In this document: piece by piece, positions 18,450-26,258 of the stretch
Numbering within the stretch: position 1 is the first letter of the stretch
Layout: every line of letters starts with the position of its first letter
DNA from: Flavilitoribacter nigricans DSM 23189 = NBRC 102662
Lineage (GTDB): Bacteria; Bacteroidota; Bacteroidia; Chitinophagales; Saprospiraceae
NCBI RefSeq assembly: GCF_002646595.1
Contig: NZ_PDUD01000017.1
Location: 186,001 to 250,000, forward strand
Reading direction: 5' to 3'
DNA: 64,000 bases
Made by a program: the position numbers and the translations under genes
The notes under the pieces: model-generated
What the model was told of the DNA's origin: nothing
Database searches by the model: none
Seen by the model: only the letters and a program-made list of their open reading frames with translations

Positions 18450-18513
18450 GCAGTCACTCCTTCTCCATTCCTGAAATAAATGCCGTAAGTTTGCCCTGCA
18501 AAAAACCATAAAA

Positions 18514-19119
18514 ATGAAATCAATCATGCACATCCATCTGCGCGCGATCGGCGTATCCGCCATGCTGCTCTTCTTGCTGCCATTAGTAACCACCGCTCAG
18601 TCCGCCGCCCGCCAGGCCGGCATCACCGAAAAACTGGACCAGTTCTTCGAAGCTACCCAGAACAAGGAATGGAACCAGGTACTGGACCTGACCTATCCCA
18701 AATTATTCGATCTGGTGCCGCGCGAACAAATGCTCGGTATTTTCGAGAATATGGAAGCGGATGGAATGACCTTCGAGATGAGCGATATGAAGATCAAGAA
18801 GATCTATGGGGAGGAAGACTATGAAGGGGAAACTTTTTCAGCGGTGGACTACGCCATGCAGTTAAAGATCATCCTGAAAGGCGAAAGCTTCAACGAGCAG
18901 GCACTTGACTTTATGAAAACCTCTTTTGAAACCACCTACGGCGCGGATAAAGTAACTGTAGATCGCCCCAACAAAACTTTCGTGATAAAAGCGGATAAAA
19001 CCCTTTTCGCCATTGCGGATACCGGTACGGATAACTGGCACTTTATCGAGAAAAACGCCGAACAGATGATGATCCTGGAACAGATCATTGACAGTGAGGT
19101 ACTGGGAAAGTTTGAATAG
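18514..19119 (+). CDS. Secreted protein of unknown function
   Basis: This 201-residue product has a signal peptide (AMLLFLLPLVTTAQSA). The mature part is acidic and looks like one small alpha+beta domain: ITEKLDQFFEATQNKEWNQVLDLTYPKLF, an EDYEGETFSAVDYAMQLKI strand region, and FVIKADKTLFAIADTGTDNWHFIE near the end. The pattern resembles NTF2-like or DUF4878-type domains, but I do not recognise a family with confidence. It lies 64 bases after the phosphate cotransporter on the same strand and ends before a bidirectional terminator, so co-transcription is possible. Confidence 0.75.
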   Translation: MKSIMHIHLRAIGVSAMLLFLLPLVTTAQSAARQAGITEKLDQFFEATQNKEWNQVLDLTYPKLFDLVPREQMLGIFENMEADGMTFEMSDMKIKKIYGEEDYEGETFSAVDYAMQLKIILKGESFNEQALDFMKTSFETTYGADKVTVDRPNKTFVIKADKTLFAIADTGTDNWHFIEKNAEQMMILEQIIDSEVLGKFE

Positions 19120-19255
19120 TCTAATGTACGAAAGTATGAAGGTGTGAAAGTGTAGAGGTTTAGAATAAGGACTGGATTGCCGGATACCTCAGCTACGCTG
19201 TTTTAGATCTTTATGTTTTGCTTCCAGTCTGCTTTTGTTGATTCAAACATTCCTC

Positions 19256-19293
19256 TTTAGCCTTCCCGGATAGGTTGTTCCGGGAAGGCTAAA
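19256..19293. terminator. Strong bidirectional terminator hairpin
   Basis: TTTAGCCTTCCCGGA (19256-19270) pairs perfectly with TCCGGGAAGGCTAAA (19279-19293) around an 8-base loop. It lies between the convergent secreted-protein gene and map, 7 bases past the map stop, and the A/T ends of the stem provide a short U run in either direction. Confidence 0.8.
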
Positions 19294-19300
19294 ATTTGGG

Positions 19301-20062
19301 TCATACACCGTTGGCACTGGTTAGTACCACCGGTTCTCCGTCTTTTATAATGAGGGTATGTTCGTGCTGAGCGACAAAGCTGTTGTCATTCGTTTTCAGC
19401 GTCCAGCCGTCTTCCGCTTCGTATACGTAGCGGGCGCGGGTAGAGATAAAGGTTTCCAGTGCGATGACGGTATTTTTCCGAAAACGCTCCCGGTTGAACC
19501 GATCCCGGTAACAGGGGATCTCCCGTGGGTTTTCGTGCAGTTTCCGGCCGATCCCGTGGCCACAGATATTTTTGACCACCCTAAAGCCGCGCTTTTTGGC
19601 TTCCCGCTCGATGAAACCGCCCAGATCGGCGATCTTCATGCGACTGCGCACCTTACTGATAGCAAGATTGAGGATCTCCTGGGAAGCGTCTACCAGGGGC
19701 TGAAGGTTCTGCCGGTCTTCTCCGAGGATGAAAGAACTGCCGTTGTCCCCGTAGAAGCCGTTCAGCTCGGCGGAAACGTCGATATTAACGAGGTCACCTT
19801 CCTGCAGTATGGTTTTTTCGGAAGGAATGCCGTGGCAAACTTCATTATTCACACTGATACAGGTATAACCCGGGAAATTGTAATCTTTTTGCGGAGCGGG
19901 GTTCGCACCGTAAGACCGGAGGATCTCATAACCGTACTCATCCAGTTCTTTGGTGGACATTCCCGCTTTTGCGTATTCCCGCATTTTGCGCAGGGTTACG
20001 GCAACGGCTTCTCCGGCGGCCTGCATTCCCAATAGTTCTCCTTGTGTTTCTACGGACATCAC
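19301..20062 (-). CDS. map: Type I methionine aminopeptidase
   Basis: The 253-residue cytosolic enzyme removes the initiator methionine from new proteins. The pita-bread fold is recognisable with all five metal ligands: Asp95 and Asp106 (NIDVSAELNGFYGDNGSSF), His169 (GHGIGRKLHE), Glu203 (ALETF) and Glu234 (EHTLII), plus the substrate-contacting His79 in CHGIP. It has the type I length without the helical insert of type II. It stands alone here rather than in the ribosomal-protein operon, which often carries a map gene, so it may be a second copy. Confidence 0.95.
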   Translation of the reverse strand: MMSVETQGELLGMQAAGEAVAVTLRKMREYAKAGMSTKELDEYGYEILRSYGANPAPQKDYNFPGYTCISVNNEVCHGIPSEKTILQEGDLVNIDVSAELNGFYGDNGSSFILGEDRQNLQPLVDASQEILNLAISKVRSRMKIADLGGFIEREAKKRGFRVVKNICGHGIGRKLHENPREIPCYRDRFNRERFRKNTVIALETFISTRARYVYEAEDGWTLKTNDNSFVAQHEHTLIIKDGEPVVLTSANGV

Positions 20063-20091
20063 ATATTCTTTTTGCTGAATGCAAAATTACG

Positions 20092-20099
20092 TTTATTTC
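20092..20099 (-). promoter_or_regulatory. Candidate -7 box upstream of map
   Basis: On the minus strand this reads TAATTTTG, matching the Bacteroidota -7 consensus TAnnTTTG, about 30 bases before the map start. I see no clear TTG at -33, so support is partial. Confidence 0.35.
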
Positions 20100-20178
20100 C
20101 GTAATATGGGAGGTGTGTCAATTTGCCGGAGGGTTATTCAAAATGCATAAATTATACTTACGCACTGCTCGTTTTAGA

Positions 20179-20205
20179 CCTGACGGATTAGAAAAATCCG
20201 TCAGG
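20179..20205. repeat. 11 bp perfect stem-loop
   Basis: CCTGACGGATT (20179-20189) pairs with AATCCGTCAGG (20195-20205) around AGAAA. No gene ends next to it: map starts at 20062 and is transcribed away from it. It sits 11 bases before MITE-like copy A. It is best read as a dispersed palindrome, not a terminator of a known gene. Confidence 0.6.
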
Positions 20206-20215
20206 ATGTGCCGCC

Positions 20216-20414
20216 AACATGAATCAGCCCGAATTTTATAAAAGGCGGTGTATGACCTCAGAGCGGTCGGATATTCGTAGCATTTAGCATGGATAAGCGT
20301 TTCCCAACCTCAGGGAGGTCGCACATTTACCACATTGCTCCATGCTGTGCGACCTCGCTGAGATCGAAACCAGCATTTCGACTATTTTTCTACGAATGTT
20401 TAACCTCTACCAGG
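20216..20414. mobile_element. MITE-like element, copy A (left end plus core, right end missing)
   Basis: This copy begins with AACATGAATCAGCCCGAATT and contains GACCTC/GGTC-type hyphenated palindromes, GTGCGACCTCGCTGAGATCG and TTCGACTATTTTTCTACGAA, ending about AACCTCTACCAGGT. It is nearly the same as 25108-25310 but lacks the right terminal repeat. There is no transposase ORF. Confidence 0.7.
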
Positions 20415-20575
20415 TAGGATGTACAATCTGCGGGGTAAAAGTTGCGTGCATTTTTTATCAATACTTTTCGTTCGACTTAGTGCAATCAGATGTCGTGGTG
20501 CGGGTTGGGAAGCGGGCAAAATGGTGGGTGTGGGTGCCTGCTTCGTGGGAGGGATAATTTTGCCCGGCCTTTTGG

Positions 20576-20600
20576 GTACTTTTTTGGCGTAAAAAAGTAC
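20576..20600. repeat. GTACTTTTTT palindrome
   Basis: GTACTTTTTT (20576-20585) and AAAAAAGTAC (20591-20600) form a perfect 10 bp stem around GGCGT. It lies between the two partial MITE-like copies in the 771 bp gene-free stretch 20063-20833. It might act as a terminator for leftward read-through from the MgtC-like gene ending at 20834, but the distance is large. Confidence 0.5.
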
Positions 20601-20647
20601 GGAGAAATTTAAAAATACCGCATGATTAGTGTGCCATATTATACACC

Positions 20648-20797
20648 CTACCTCAGGGAGGTCGCATATTTACCACATTGTTCCATATTGTGCGACCTCG
20701 CCGAGGTCGAAACCCGCACTTCGACTATTTTTCTACGAATGTTTAACCTTTACGAGATCATTTTTGAGTCCTGAAAAAATTCAGGATAGATCATGTT
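20648..20797. mobile_element. MITE-like element, copy B (core plus right end, left end missing)
   Basis: It shares the core (CCTCAGGGAGGTCGCA, GACCTCGCCGAGGTCGAAA, TTCGACTATTTTTCTACGAA) with copies A and C. It ends with CTGAAAAAATTCAGGAT...TCATGTT, the right terminal repeat of copy C. It starts inside the element, so its left half is lost. Confidence 0.7.
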
Positions 20798-20833
20798 TTC
20801 AATCAAACTTGCTGTGCAATTTGGAATATAGGT

Positions 20834-22102
20834 CTATCCGCCCGTCGGCCACCACCAGATGACCAGCAGGCCGAATACGATAGTGATCGCAAAGGCCGGC
20901 AGTACGTATTTTGCCAGTTTTCGGGAGCCGATCACGGCGGCCATGCCTCCCTTAAAGGCCAGATTGGAAAAGGATGCGATCAGCATATATTTCCACGCAT
21001 TGTCCACTTCGATGCCGCCCCGATTCAGGGTATTGGCCAGGGAAAGCGTGATGGCGTCCACATCCGTAAAACCGCTGATAATGGAAACGATCAGTAAACC
21101 GCCCTGGCCGAAATAATCTTTAGCCGCAGCTACCCCGATCAACACCAGCGCGTACAGGGCACCGAATATCAAAGCGGTTTTCAGCTGGGCAGGATTGTCC
21201 GGCTCCGGCATTTCTTCCACTTCCTCATTATCATCGCCATTGCGTCGACTCAGGAAATACATGGCCACGCACAGTACGATCATCAATCCCAGAACGGTCA
21301 GTAAGGGCGGAGCGATCCGCCCCAGATTATCCGGGCTTACGATGGCCACTTCCACGATGATCCGGATCAGCGCTACCGTAGAAGCAGTGATGAGGATGAA
21401 GGCCGCCAGCCGACTGATACTCGGCACATCTTTCGATCGATTGGAGTAGGTAACAGTCGTTGCCGTACTGGAGATCAGTCCGCCCAGGATACCGTTGGTG
21501 ATGGTACCGGCATCCTTTCCCAGCATTTTATAGAGAAAATAACCGCCCAGTCCCAGTCCTACGATCAGTACCACCATCAACCAGATCTCCTGGGGGTTCA
21601 GTACTTCGTACGGTCCGTACTCACGGTCGGGCAGCACGGGTAGGATCACCAGAGAAATAGCAGCGAACTGCATTATGGCTTTAATATCCTTCTTCTCCAG
21701 GCCTTTTACGAAATCATCGAGGGTGCCCTTCAAATGGAGCAGAACTGCCGTTATACCGCCGATGATCACGCCGACGGCCAGGCTACCCTCCACCAGGTAA
21801 GCTCCCAGGCCGAACATGAGTAAGCCGGCGACTTCGGTGGTTTGCCCGATATCGACATTTCCGGTTTTGGATTTCAGGAAATTGCCCATTAACATAATGG
21901 CCGCCACCGCCAGCACACCCGCACCAATGATCCAGTAGTTCTCGCTCGCCTGAGCGATCAGACCCAGTATGGTCCCGAAAAGTGTGATCAGGGAAAAGGT
22001 GCGGATCCCCGCAATGGGATGTCCGGAATACTCTCGCTGCAATCCCACCAATAAACCCAGCCCCAGCGAAGTGGCCAGCAATATTATCGTATCATAATCC
22101 AT
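20834..22102 (-). CDS. MgtC/SapB-type inner-membrane protein with DUF4010
   Basis: The 422-residue polytopic membrane protein opens with the MgtC/SapB motif LGLGLLVGLQREYSGHPIAGIRTFSLITLFGTILG. A DUF4010 transporter-like half follows, with GLISSTATTVTYSNRSKDVPS around 230 and SIISGFTDVDAITLSLA near 350, and many hydrophobic helices throughout. MgtC-like proteins affect Mg2+ homeostasis or ATP synthase in some bacteria; the DUF4010 fusion form is not characterised, so its substrate is unknown. The gene downstream end abuts copy B of the MITE-like element. Confidence 0.85.
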   Translation of the reverse strand: MDYDTIILLATSLGLGLLVGLQREYSGHPIAGIRTFSLITLFGTILGLIAQASENYWIIGAGVLAVAAIMLMGNFLKSKTGNVDIGQTTEVAGLLMFGLGAYLVEGSLAVGVIIGGITAVLLHLKGTLDDFVKGLEKKDIKAIMQFAAISLVILPVLPDREYGPYEVLNPQEIWLMVVLIVGLGLGGYFLYKMLGKDAGTITNGILGGLISSTATTVTYSNRSKDVPSISRLAAFILITASTVALIRIIVEVAIVSPDNLGRIAPPLLTVLGLMIVLCVAMYFLSRRNGDDNEEVEEMPEPDNPAQLKTALIFGALYALVLIGVAAAKDYFGQGGLLIVSIISGFTDVDAITLSLANTLNRGGIEVDNAWKYMLIASFSNLAFKGGMAAVIGSRKLAKYVLPAFAITIVFGLLVIWWWPTGG

Positions 22103-22167
22103 ATATCGTTAGCTGATCTTTTGACTTGTAACCGACTATTACGGGCGATGTTCAGTGACCTGGTGGG

Positions 22168-22203
22168 GAGTGATGCCGGTCTTCCTGTGCACCGGCAACA
22201 CTC
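22168..22203 (-). terminator. Hairpin downstream of the MFS transporter
   Basis: GAGTG(AT)GCCGG pairs with CCGGC(AA)CACTC. It lies 10 bases past the MFS stop on the minus strand and before the MgtC-like start. It lacks a U tract, so terminator function is tentative. Confidence 0.4.
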
Positions 22204-22213
22204 ACCTGGTATT

Positions 22214-23551
22214 TCAGACCGCCTGCGCTTCCGCTTCGTTGTCTTTTACGAATAAGGTCAGTACCCCCGCCAGGATCATGGACACGCCGCCGATGATCAG
22301 GGCGTAGATCGGGATGTTACCGAAAAAGCTCTTCAGAATAAAGCCGAGGATACCGGCCGCCACGATCTGGGGGATCACAATAAAGAAATTGAATACCCCC
22401 ATAAAATAGCCCATGCGGTCCGACGGCAGTGTACTCGACAGGATGGCATAGGGAACGGACAGGATACTCGCCCAGGCAATTCCCACTCCGATCATCGATA
22501 CCAGCAGGTAATTCGGATCGGAAATGTAATACACCGAAAGCAGACCGATGCCCCCGAGGCACAAGGCCACCAGGTGGGTCACCCGGCGATTGGTCTTTTT
22601 GGCCAGTTCCGGCAAAAGAAAGGCCGCCAAGGCCGCCACACCGTTGTAGATGGCAAAACAGATACCGACCCAGTCCGCCCCCTCGTTGTACAGGGCAGAG
22701 GTCGTATCGGTGGTCTGGTAGACATGGCTGGTCACCGCCGAAGTGGTATAGATCCACATCGCAAAGAGCGCAAACCAGGAAAAGAACTGCACGAAGGCCA
22801 GCTGGACCATCGTTTTGGGCATCTCGAAGATCCCCATGAAAGATTCCTTCAGCCCTTCGAAGATCCCCCGCTTGGCGTTCTCTTCTTTCAGTTTTGCCAG
22901 GTCATCCGGCGGATATTCTTCCGTGTTGAACACCGTCCACATGACGGCGGTGATGTAGGCGAAACCTCCCGCGTAGAAGGACCATTTTACCGAATCCGGG
23001 ATCATGCCCTCACCGGCAGTGTTGCTGATACCGAACCAGTTGGTAAAAATGTACGGCAGGGCCGATGCGACGACCGCTCCCAGGCCGATAAAAAAGCTCT
23101 GCATGGCAAAACCGGAAGTGCGCTGCTCGTTGGGCAGCATATCCCCCACGAAAGCCCGGAAGGGTTCCATGGTGATGTTGATCGACGCATCCATCAGCCA
23201 GAGCATCAGTACCGCCATCCACAGGGCCGTGGAATTGGGCATCAGGAACAGGGCGATAGTTGCGAGAATGGCGCCGATGGCGAAGAACGGGCGCCTTCTC
23301 CCCCACTTGGCGTGCCAGGTCCGGTCGCTGTAATAGCCGATGATGGGCTGCACCAGCAGACCTGTTACCGGTGCCGCCAGCCAGAGGATCGGCAATGCTT
23401 CCTGATCGGCTCCCAGGGTCTCAAAGATCCGGCTCACATTGGCGTTTTGCAGGGCAAAGCCGAACTGGATCCCCAGAAAACCAAAACTCATATTCCAGAT
23501 CTGCCGGAAGGAAAGCCGGGGCTTCTTGGAACTTATTGATACGTTACTCAT
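22214..23551 (-). CDS. MFS sugar transporter, SLC45/GPH-like
   Basis: The 445-residue protein has twelve predicted membrane helices. The loop-2/3 motif GYYSDRTWHAKWGRRRPFF and the preceding LWLAAPVTGLLVQPIIG match the SLC45/sucrose-symporter-like branch of the major facilitator superfamily. RAFVGDMLPNEQRTSGFAMQ in the fourth-fifth helix region is also typical. It probably moves a disaccharide or oligosaccharide across the inner membrane with H+ or Na+. The GH13 lipoprotein gene lies 103 bases upstream on the same strand, suggesting uptake of malto-oligosaccharides, but this is inferred from context. Confidence 0.88.
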   Translation of the reverse strand: MSNVSISSKKPRLSFRQIWNMSFGFLGIQFGFALQNANVSRIFETLGADQEALPILWLAAPVTGLLVQPIIGYYSDRTWHAKWGRRRPFFAIGAILATIALFLMPNSTALWMAVLMLWLMDASINITMEPFRAFVGDMLPNEQRTSGFAMQSFFIGLGAVVASALPYIFTNWFGISNTAGEGMIPDSVKWSFYAGGFAYITAVMWTVFNTEEYPPDDLAKLKEENAKRGIFEGLKESFMGIFEMPKTMVQLAFVQFFSWFALFAMWIYTTSAVTSHVYQTTDTTSALYNEGADWVGICFAIYNGVAALAAFLLPELAKKTNRRVTHLVALCLGGIGLLSVYYISDPNYLLVSMIGVGIAWASILSVPYAILSSTLPSDRMGYFMGVFNFFIVIPQIVAAGILGFILKSFFGNIPIYALIIGGVSMILAGVLTLFVKDNEAEAQAV

Positions 23552-23596
23552 TGGTCGTTTTTTGTTGAAGGGAAAAACAGGTCAAATAAACCGGAC

Positions 23597-23633
23597 GGCC
23601 TCCGCTCTGGAAGTCCGGAAAACAGCGAAGGCC
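23597..23633 (-). terminator. Intercistronic hairpin between the amylase and MFS genes
   Basis: GGCCTCCGCT and AGCGAAGGCC form a 10-pair stem with one G-U pair on the minus strand. It stands 21 bases after the amylase stop and 45 before the MFS start. It may stabilise the upstream message or reduce read-through; no U tract is next to it. Confidence 0.35.
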
Positions 23634-23654
23634 AGCCGTTACTTTCCACGGCGG

Positions 23655-25043
23655 TTACCGGGCAAATAAAAGATATTCCCAGGGGCCCAGTTCGAGAGAA
23701 CCGTCCGACTCCAGAGTATATTCCTCACCGGTAAAATAGTCCGTATAGGTGCCGTTAATGCTGCTGTCCGTCAGATCAGCTGACTGGCTGGTGGCCGAAA
23801 AGTTCAGGATACCGATCACCGTATTCCCGTTCTTCTCGCGCTTGAAGGCATACACGTTGGCATTATCGTTGATCCGCACCGGCATACCGCCGTACAGACC
23901 ACCCCAGACGGCTTCGTTATCCAGCCGGAATTGTACCAGTTGGGTGTAGAACGGCTGTAGCTGGTTGGGATCGCTCCAGTCAATGGTATCTTTTTCGAAG
24001 AATCTCAGACGCTTGTCCAGACCGGCCTCCTGACCGCTGTAAAGCATCGGCACGCCGTAAGCCGTAAAGACGAAGGTAGCAAAGGCTTTCTGGCTCTCAC
24101 CGTAACGTTCGTTGAGCGTACCCGCCCAGGAGTTTTCGTCGTGATTGGTGATCATCGTCAGCCGGATCGGGGCCTGACCGTACTCCTGGAGGTCCTTGCG
24201 GATCCATTCGTCCAAGTCGTCGGCATTGTGTTCGCCTTTGGCCACATCTTCCGTCAGGTGCAGCAATTCCCAGGCGTAGGTAGCGTCGAACTCCAGGTGC
24301 ATGCGGGCCCCGTCCCATTCGGCGAGCCAGAACAGGTCCTTGAGTGGATCGATAACCGAAGTTGCTTCCTCCCAGAAATACAGCGGGATCTCGTGTCCGG
24401 CGTGATCGCAGCGGAAACCGTCGATATCAGCCTCGGTCACCCAGTATTTCATGTCGTCGATCATGGCGGCACGGGTAGCCGGATTGGTGTGATCCAGCAG
24501 GGCAATATCCGTCCAGTCGGCTTCGTAGATCACCTCTCCGGCTTCGTTCTGTGCGTAATAATCCTTGTGTTCGGTGATCCAGGGATGATCCCAGGCGGTG
24601 TGGTTGGGCACCCAATCGAGAATGACGTACATCCCCAGTTCGTGGGCTTTGTCTACCAGTGATTTGAAATCGTCCAGATTTCCAAATTCCGGATTTACTT
24701 CCCGGTAATCGCGGATGGAGTAGTAGCTTCCCAGGGAACCCTTGCGATTTTTGGTACCGATGGTCTGCACCGGCATGATCCAGAGCATTTTGATCCCCAT
24801 TTCCTGCAGGCGCGGAAGGTCTTCGGCGAAAGCATTGATCGTGCCTTCGGGGGTATGCTGCCGGATATTAACTTCGTAGATGGTACCGGCGGCTATTTTC
24901 TCGGGGAAGGTGGCATCCGTTGCAGTGGCTGCCGGCTGAAGGTTTTGATCGTCGTCGTTAGTTTCTGTCGTGTCCGGTCCTTCCCCGCAGGACGCCAGCA
25001 ATCCCGCGATTAGGAGCAAACACCATAAGTTTCTGCTCATCAT
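23655..25043 (-). CDS. GH13 alpha-amylase-type lipoprotein
   Basis: The start is set at the ATG at 25043 (a second ATG follows at once) because it opens a lipoprotein signal with lipobox LLASC (Cys19); the longer frame has no signal. The ~462-residue product has the four GH13 regions: DWVPNHTAWDHP (I), GFRCDHAGH with nucleophile Asp213 (II), LAEWDG with acid/base Glu242 (III) and TNHDENS with Asp302 (IV). A C-terminal all-beta domain follows. It probably cuts alpha-glucans at the cell surface or in the periplasm and feeds the MFS transporter downstream. A MITE-like element sits 65 bases upstream of its start. Confidence 0.92.
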   Translation of the reverse strand: MMSRNLWCLLLIAGLLASCGEGPDTTETNDDDQNLQPAATATDATFPEKIAAGTIYEVNIRQHTPEGTINAFAEDLPRLQEMGIKMLWIMPVQTIGTKNRKGSLGSYYSIRDYREVNPEFGNLDDFKSLVDKAHELGMYVILDWVPNHTAWDHPWITEHKDYYAQNEAGEVIYEADWTDIALLDHTNPATRAAMIDDMKYWVTEADIDGFRCDHAGHEIPLYFWEEATSVIDPLKDLFWLAEWDGARMHLEFDATYAWELLHLTEDVAKGEHNADDLDEWIRKDLQEYGQAPIRLTMITNHDENSWAGTLNERYGESQKAFATFVFTAYGVPMLYSGQEAGLDKRLRFFEKDTIDWSDPNQLQPFYTQLVQFRLDNEAVWGGLYGGMPVRINDNANVYAFKREKNGNTVIGILNFSATSQSADLTDSSINGTYTDYFTGEEYTLESDGSLELGPWEYLLFAR

Positions 25044-25107
25044 AAAATAGGTATAAACGGGGCGACTGCATTTCCGGCCGGAAAGGAGTACCCCTGGTTT
25101 CAAGAAT

Positions 25108-25345
25108 AACATGAATCACCCCGAATTTTATAAAAGGCGGTGTATGACCTCAGAGAGGTCGAATATTCGTAGAATTTAGCCTGGATAAGCTTTTTCGGAC
25201 CTCAACGAGGTCGCACATTTACCACATGCTCCATGCTGTGCGACCTCGCTGAGGTCGAAACCAGCATTTCGACTATTTTTCTACGAATGTTTAACCTCTA
25301 CTAGGTCATTTTTGAGTACTGAAAAAATTCAGGGTGGCTCATGTT
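25108..25345. mobile_element. MITE-like element, copy C (full length, 238 bp)
   Basis: The ends are imperfect inverted repeats of about 25 bp: the left end AACATGAATCACCCCGAATT matches the complement of the right end, AACATGAGCCACCCTGAATT. Inside are three hyphenated palindromes of the form GACCTC-N3-GAGGTC (25146-25160, 25198-25212, 25242-25256). There is no ORF of its own and no obvious target-site duplication. It fills most of the 354 bp gap between the amylase start and the LolA-like stop. Confidence 0.75.
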
Positions 25346-25397
25346 TACAGTGATGAAGATACCTATTTTCAGGAAATCCTTAAGCTTTACGAAAGGA

Positions 25398-26102
25398 TCA
25401 GTTGGGAAAAGCAAAAAATGCGTCTTCCAGACTTTTGTCAAAGGTGATCTTGTGGAAAGTGATCTCCTGCTGCGTGCTGCCTCCCACTTTCACCTCCATC
25501 TTGTGGGGAGATACCAGGCCCGAGTCGGTAGCTTTGTAATCGCTGAAAAGGGTTTCGATCATTTGACCTTCGGAAGATTTTGTGGCCATCTTGATCGGCA
25601 GGTTGGTCTTTTTATCGAAATAATAGATCTCGCTCCTTCCGTCCGATCTTCCCAATCTCAATTCGTAGACGTCCGTACCTTCCAATTCACTTTCACCCAG
25701 CAATTCGACGGTGCTTCCCTTTTCTTCGTAATTGATGAACGGACTTTCAAATTCCTGGTTGCTCATGGACTGGGCCATCGGTTCGGGCATTTTTTGCGCC
25801 TTATCACTACCCATCATCGGGTTAATCCACCAGGCGGTTGTTCCATCGTAGGCCTGGATCAGCTGCATGCCATTCAGGTCCACCTCCACCCGCTGTTTAT
25901 CGGGATATTTAGCGTAGATGATCGCATCGAAAGACATACCCTGCATACTCATGCTGGCTTCGGTGGTCATGGTCTTAATGTTCTGCCACTGGTCCGCACC
26001 TCCGATCGTTTCCAGGTAATTCTGAACAATGTCTTTTGCAGATTGAGCGGAAAGCGCACTGAAGGTCAGTAGCGCAATAAATAACGGGAATAACTTTTTC
26101 AT
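25398..26102 (-). CDS. LolA-like secreted protein (outer-membrane lipoprotein-sorting fold)
   Basis: The 234-residue protein has a signal peptide (LFIALLTFSALSAQ). The mature part has the order of LolA/LolB-like half-barrels: AKDIVQNYLETIGGADQWQNIKTMTTEASM, the strands RVEVDLNG and QAYDGTTAWWINP, YYFDKKTNLPIKMATKS, and a final FDKSLEDAFFAFPN. Bacteroidota carry many such paralogs beside the true LolA; they are thought to bind lipid-like ligands in the periplasm. No cell-division or FtsK neighbours, which mark the canonical LolA gene, are here, so it is probably a paralog. Confidence 0.8.
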   Translation of the reverse strand: MKKLFPLFIALLTFSALSAQSAKDIVQNYLETIGGADQWQNIKTMTTEASMSMQGMSFDAIIYAKYPDKQRVEVDLNGMQLIQAYDGTTAWWINPMMGSDKAQKMPEPMAQSMSNQEFESPFINYEEKGSTVELLGESELEGTDVYELRLGRSDGRSEIYYFDKKTNLPIKMATKSSEGQMIETLFSDYKATDSGLVSPHKMEVKVGGSTQQEITFHKITFDKSLEDAFFAFPN

Positions 26103-26190
26103 GTATCCAATAGGTTTTGTTGAGGGCAGCTAAATAATGCTGCCAGTGAACTATTAACGTATTTTATCGATCAATTTATCTGAAAAGGGG

Positions 26191-26237
26191 ATAAAAAAAA
26201 ATCCCCGACCGGAAGATTCCGATCGGGGATTTTTTTG
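26191..26237 (-). terminator. Rho-independent terminator of the nqr operon
   Basis: AATCCCCGA and TCGGGGATT enclose an inner CGGAA/TTCCG stem and are flanked by runs of A and T, giving a U run in both directions. It lies 22 bases past the nqrF stop and 90 bases before the LolA-like start, so it ends the operon transcript. Confidence 0.88.
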
Positions 26238-26258
26238 AGCTTTTGCACTTCGGTTAGC

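Noticed and set aside
19120-19170. Repetitive GTATGAAGGTGTGAAAGTG stretch as a seventh foldback
   Set aside because: It has short repeated units like the foldback arms, but no complementary right arm follows before the terminator at 19256.
20342-20557. Possible 71-residue protein
   Set aside because: Its 5' half is the core of a MITE-like repeat and the rest is intergenic sequence. No homology or signal supports translation.
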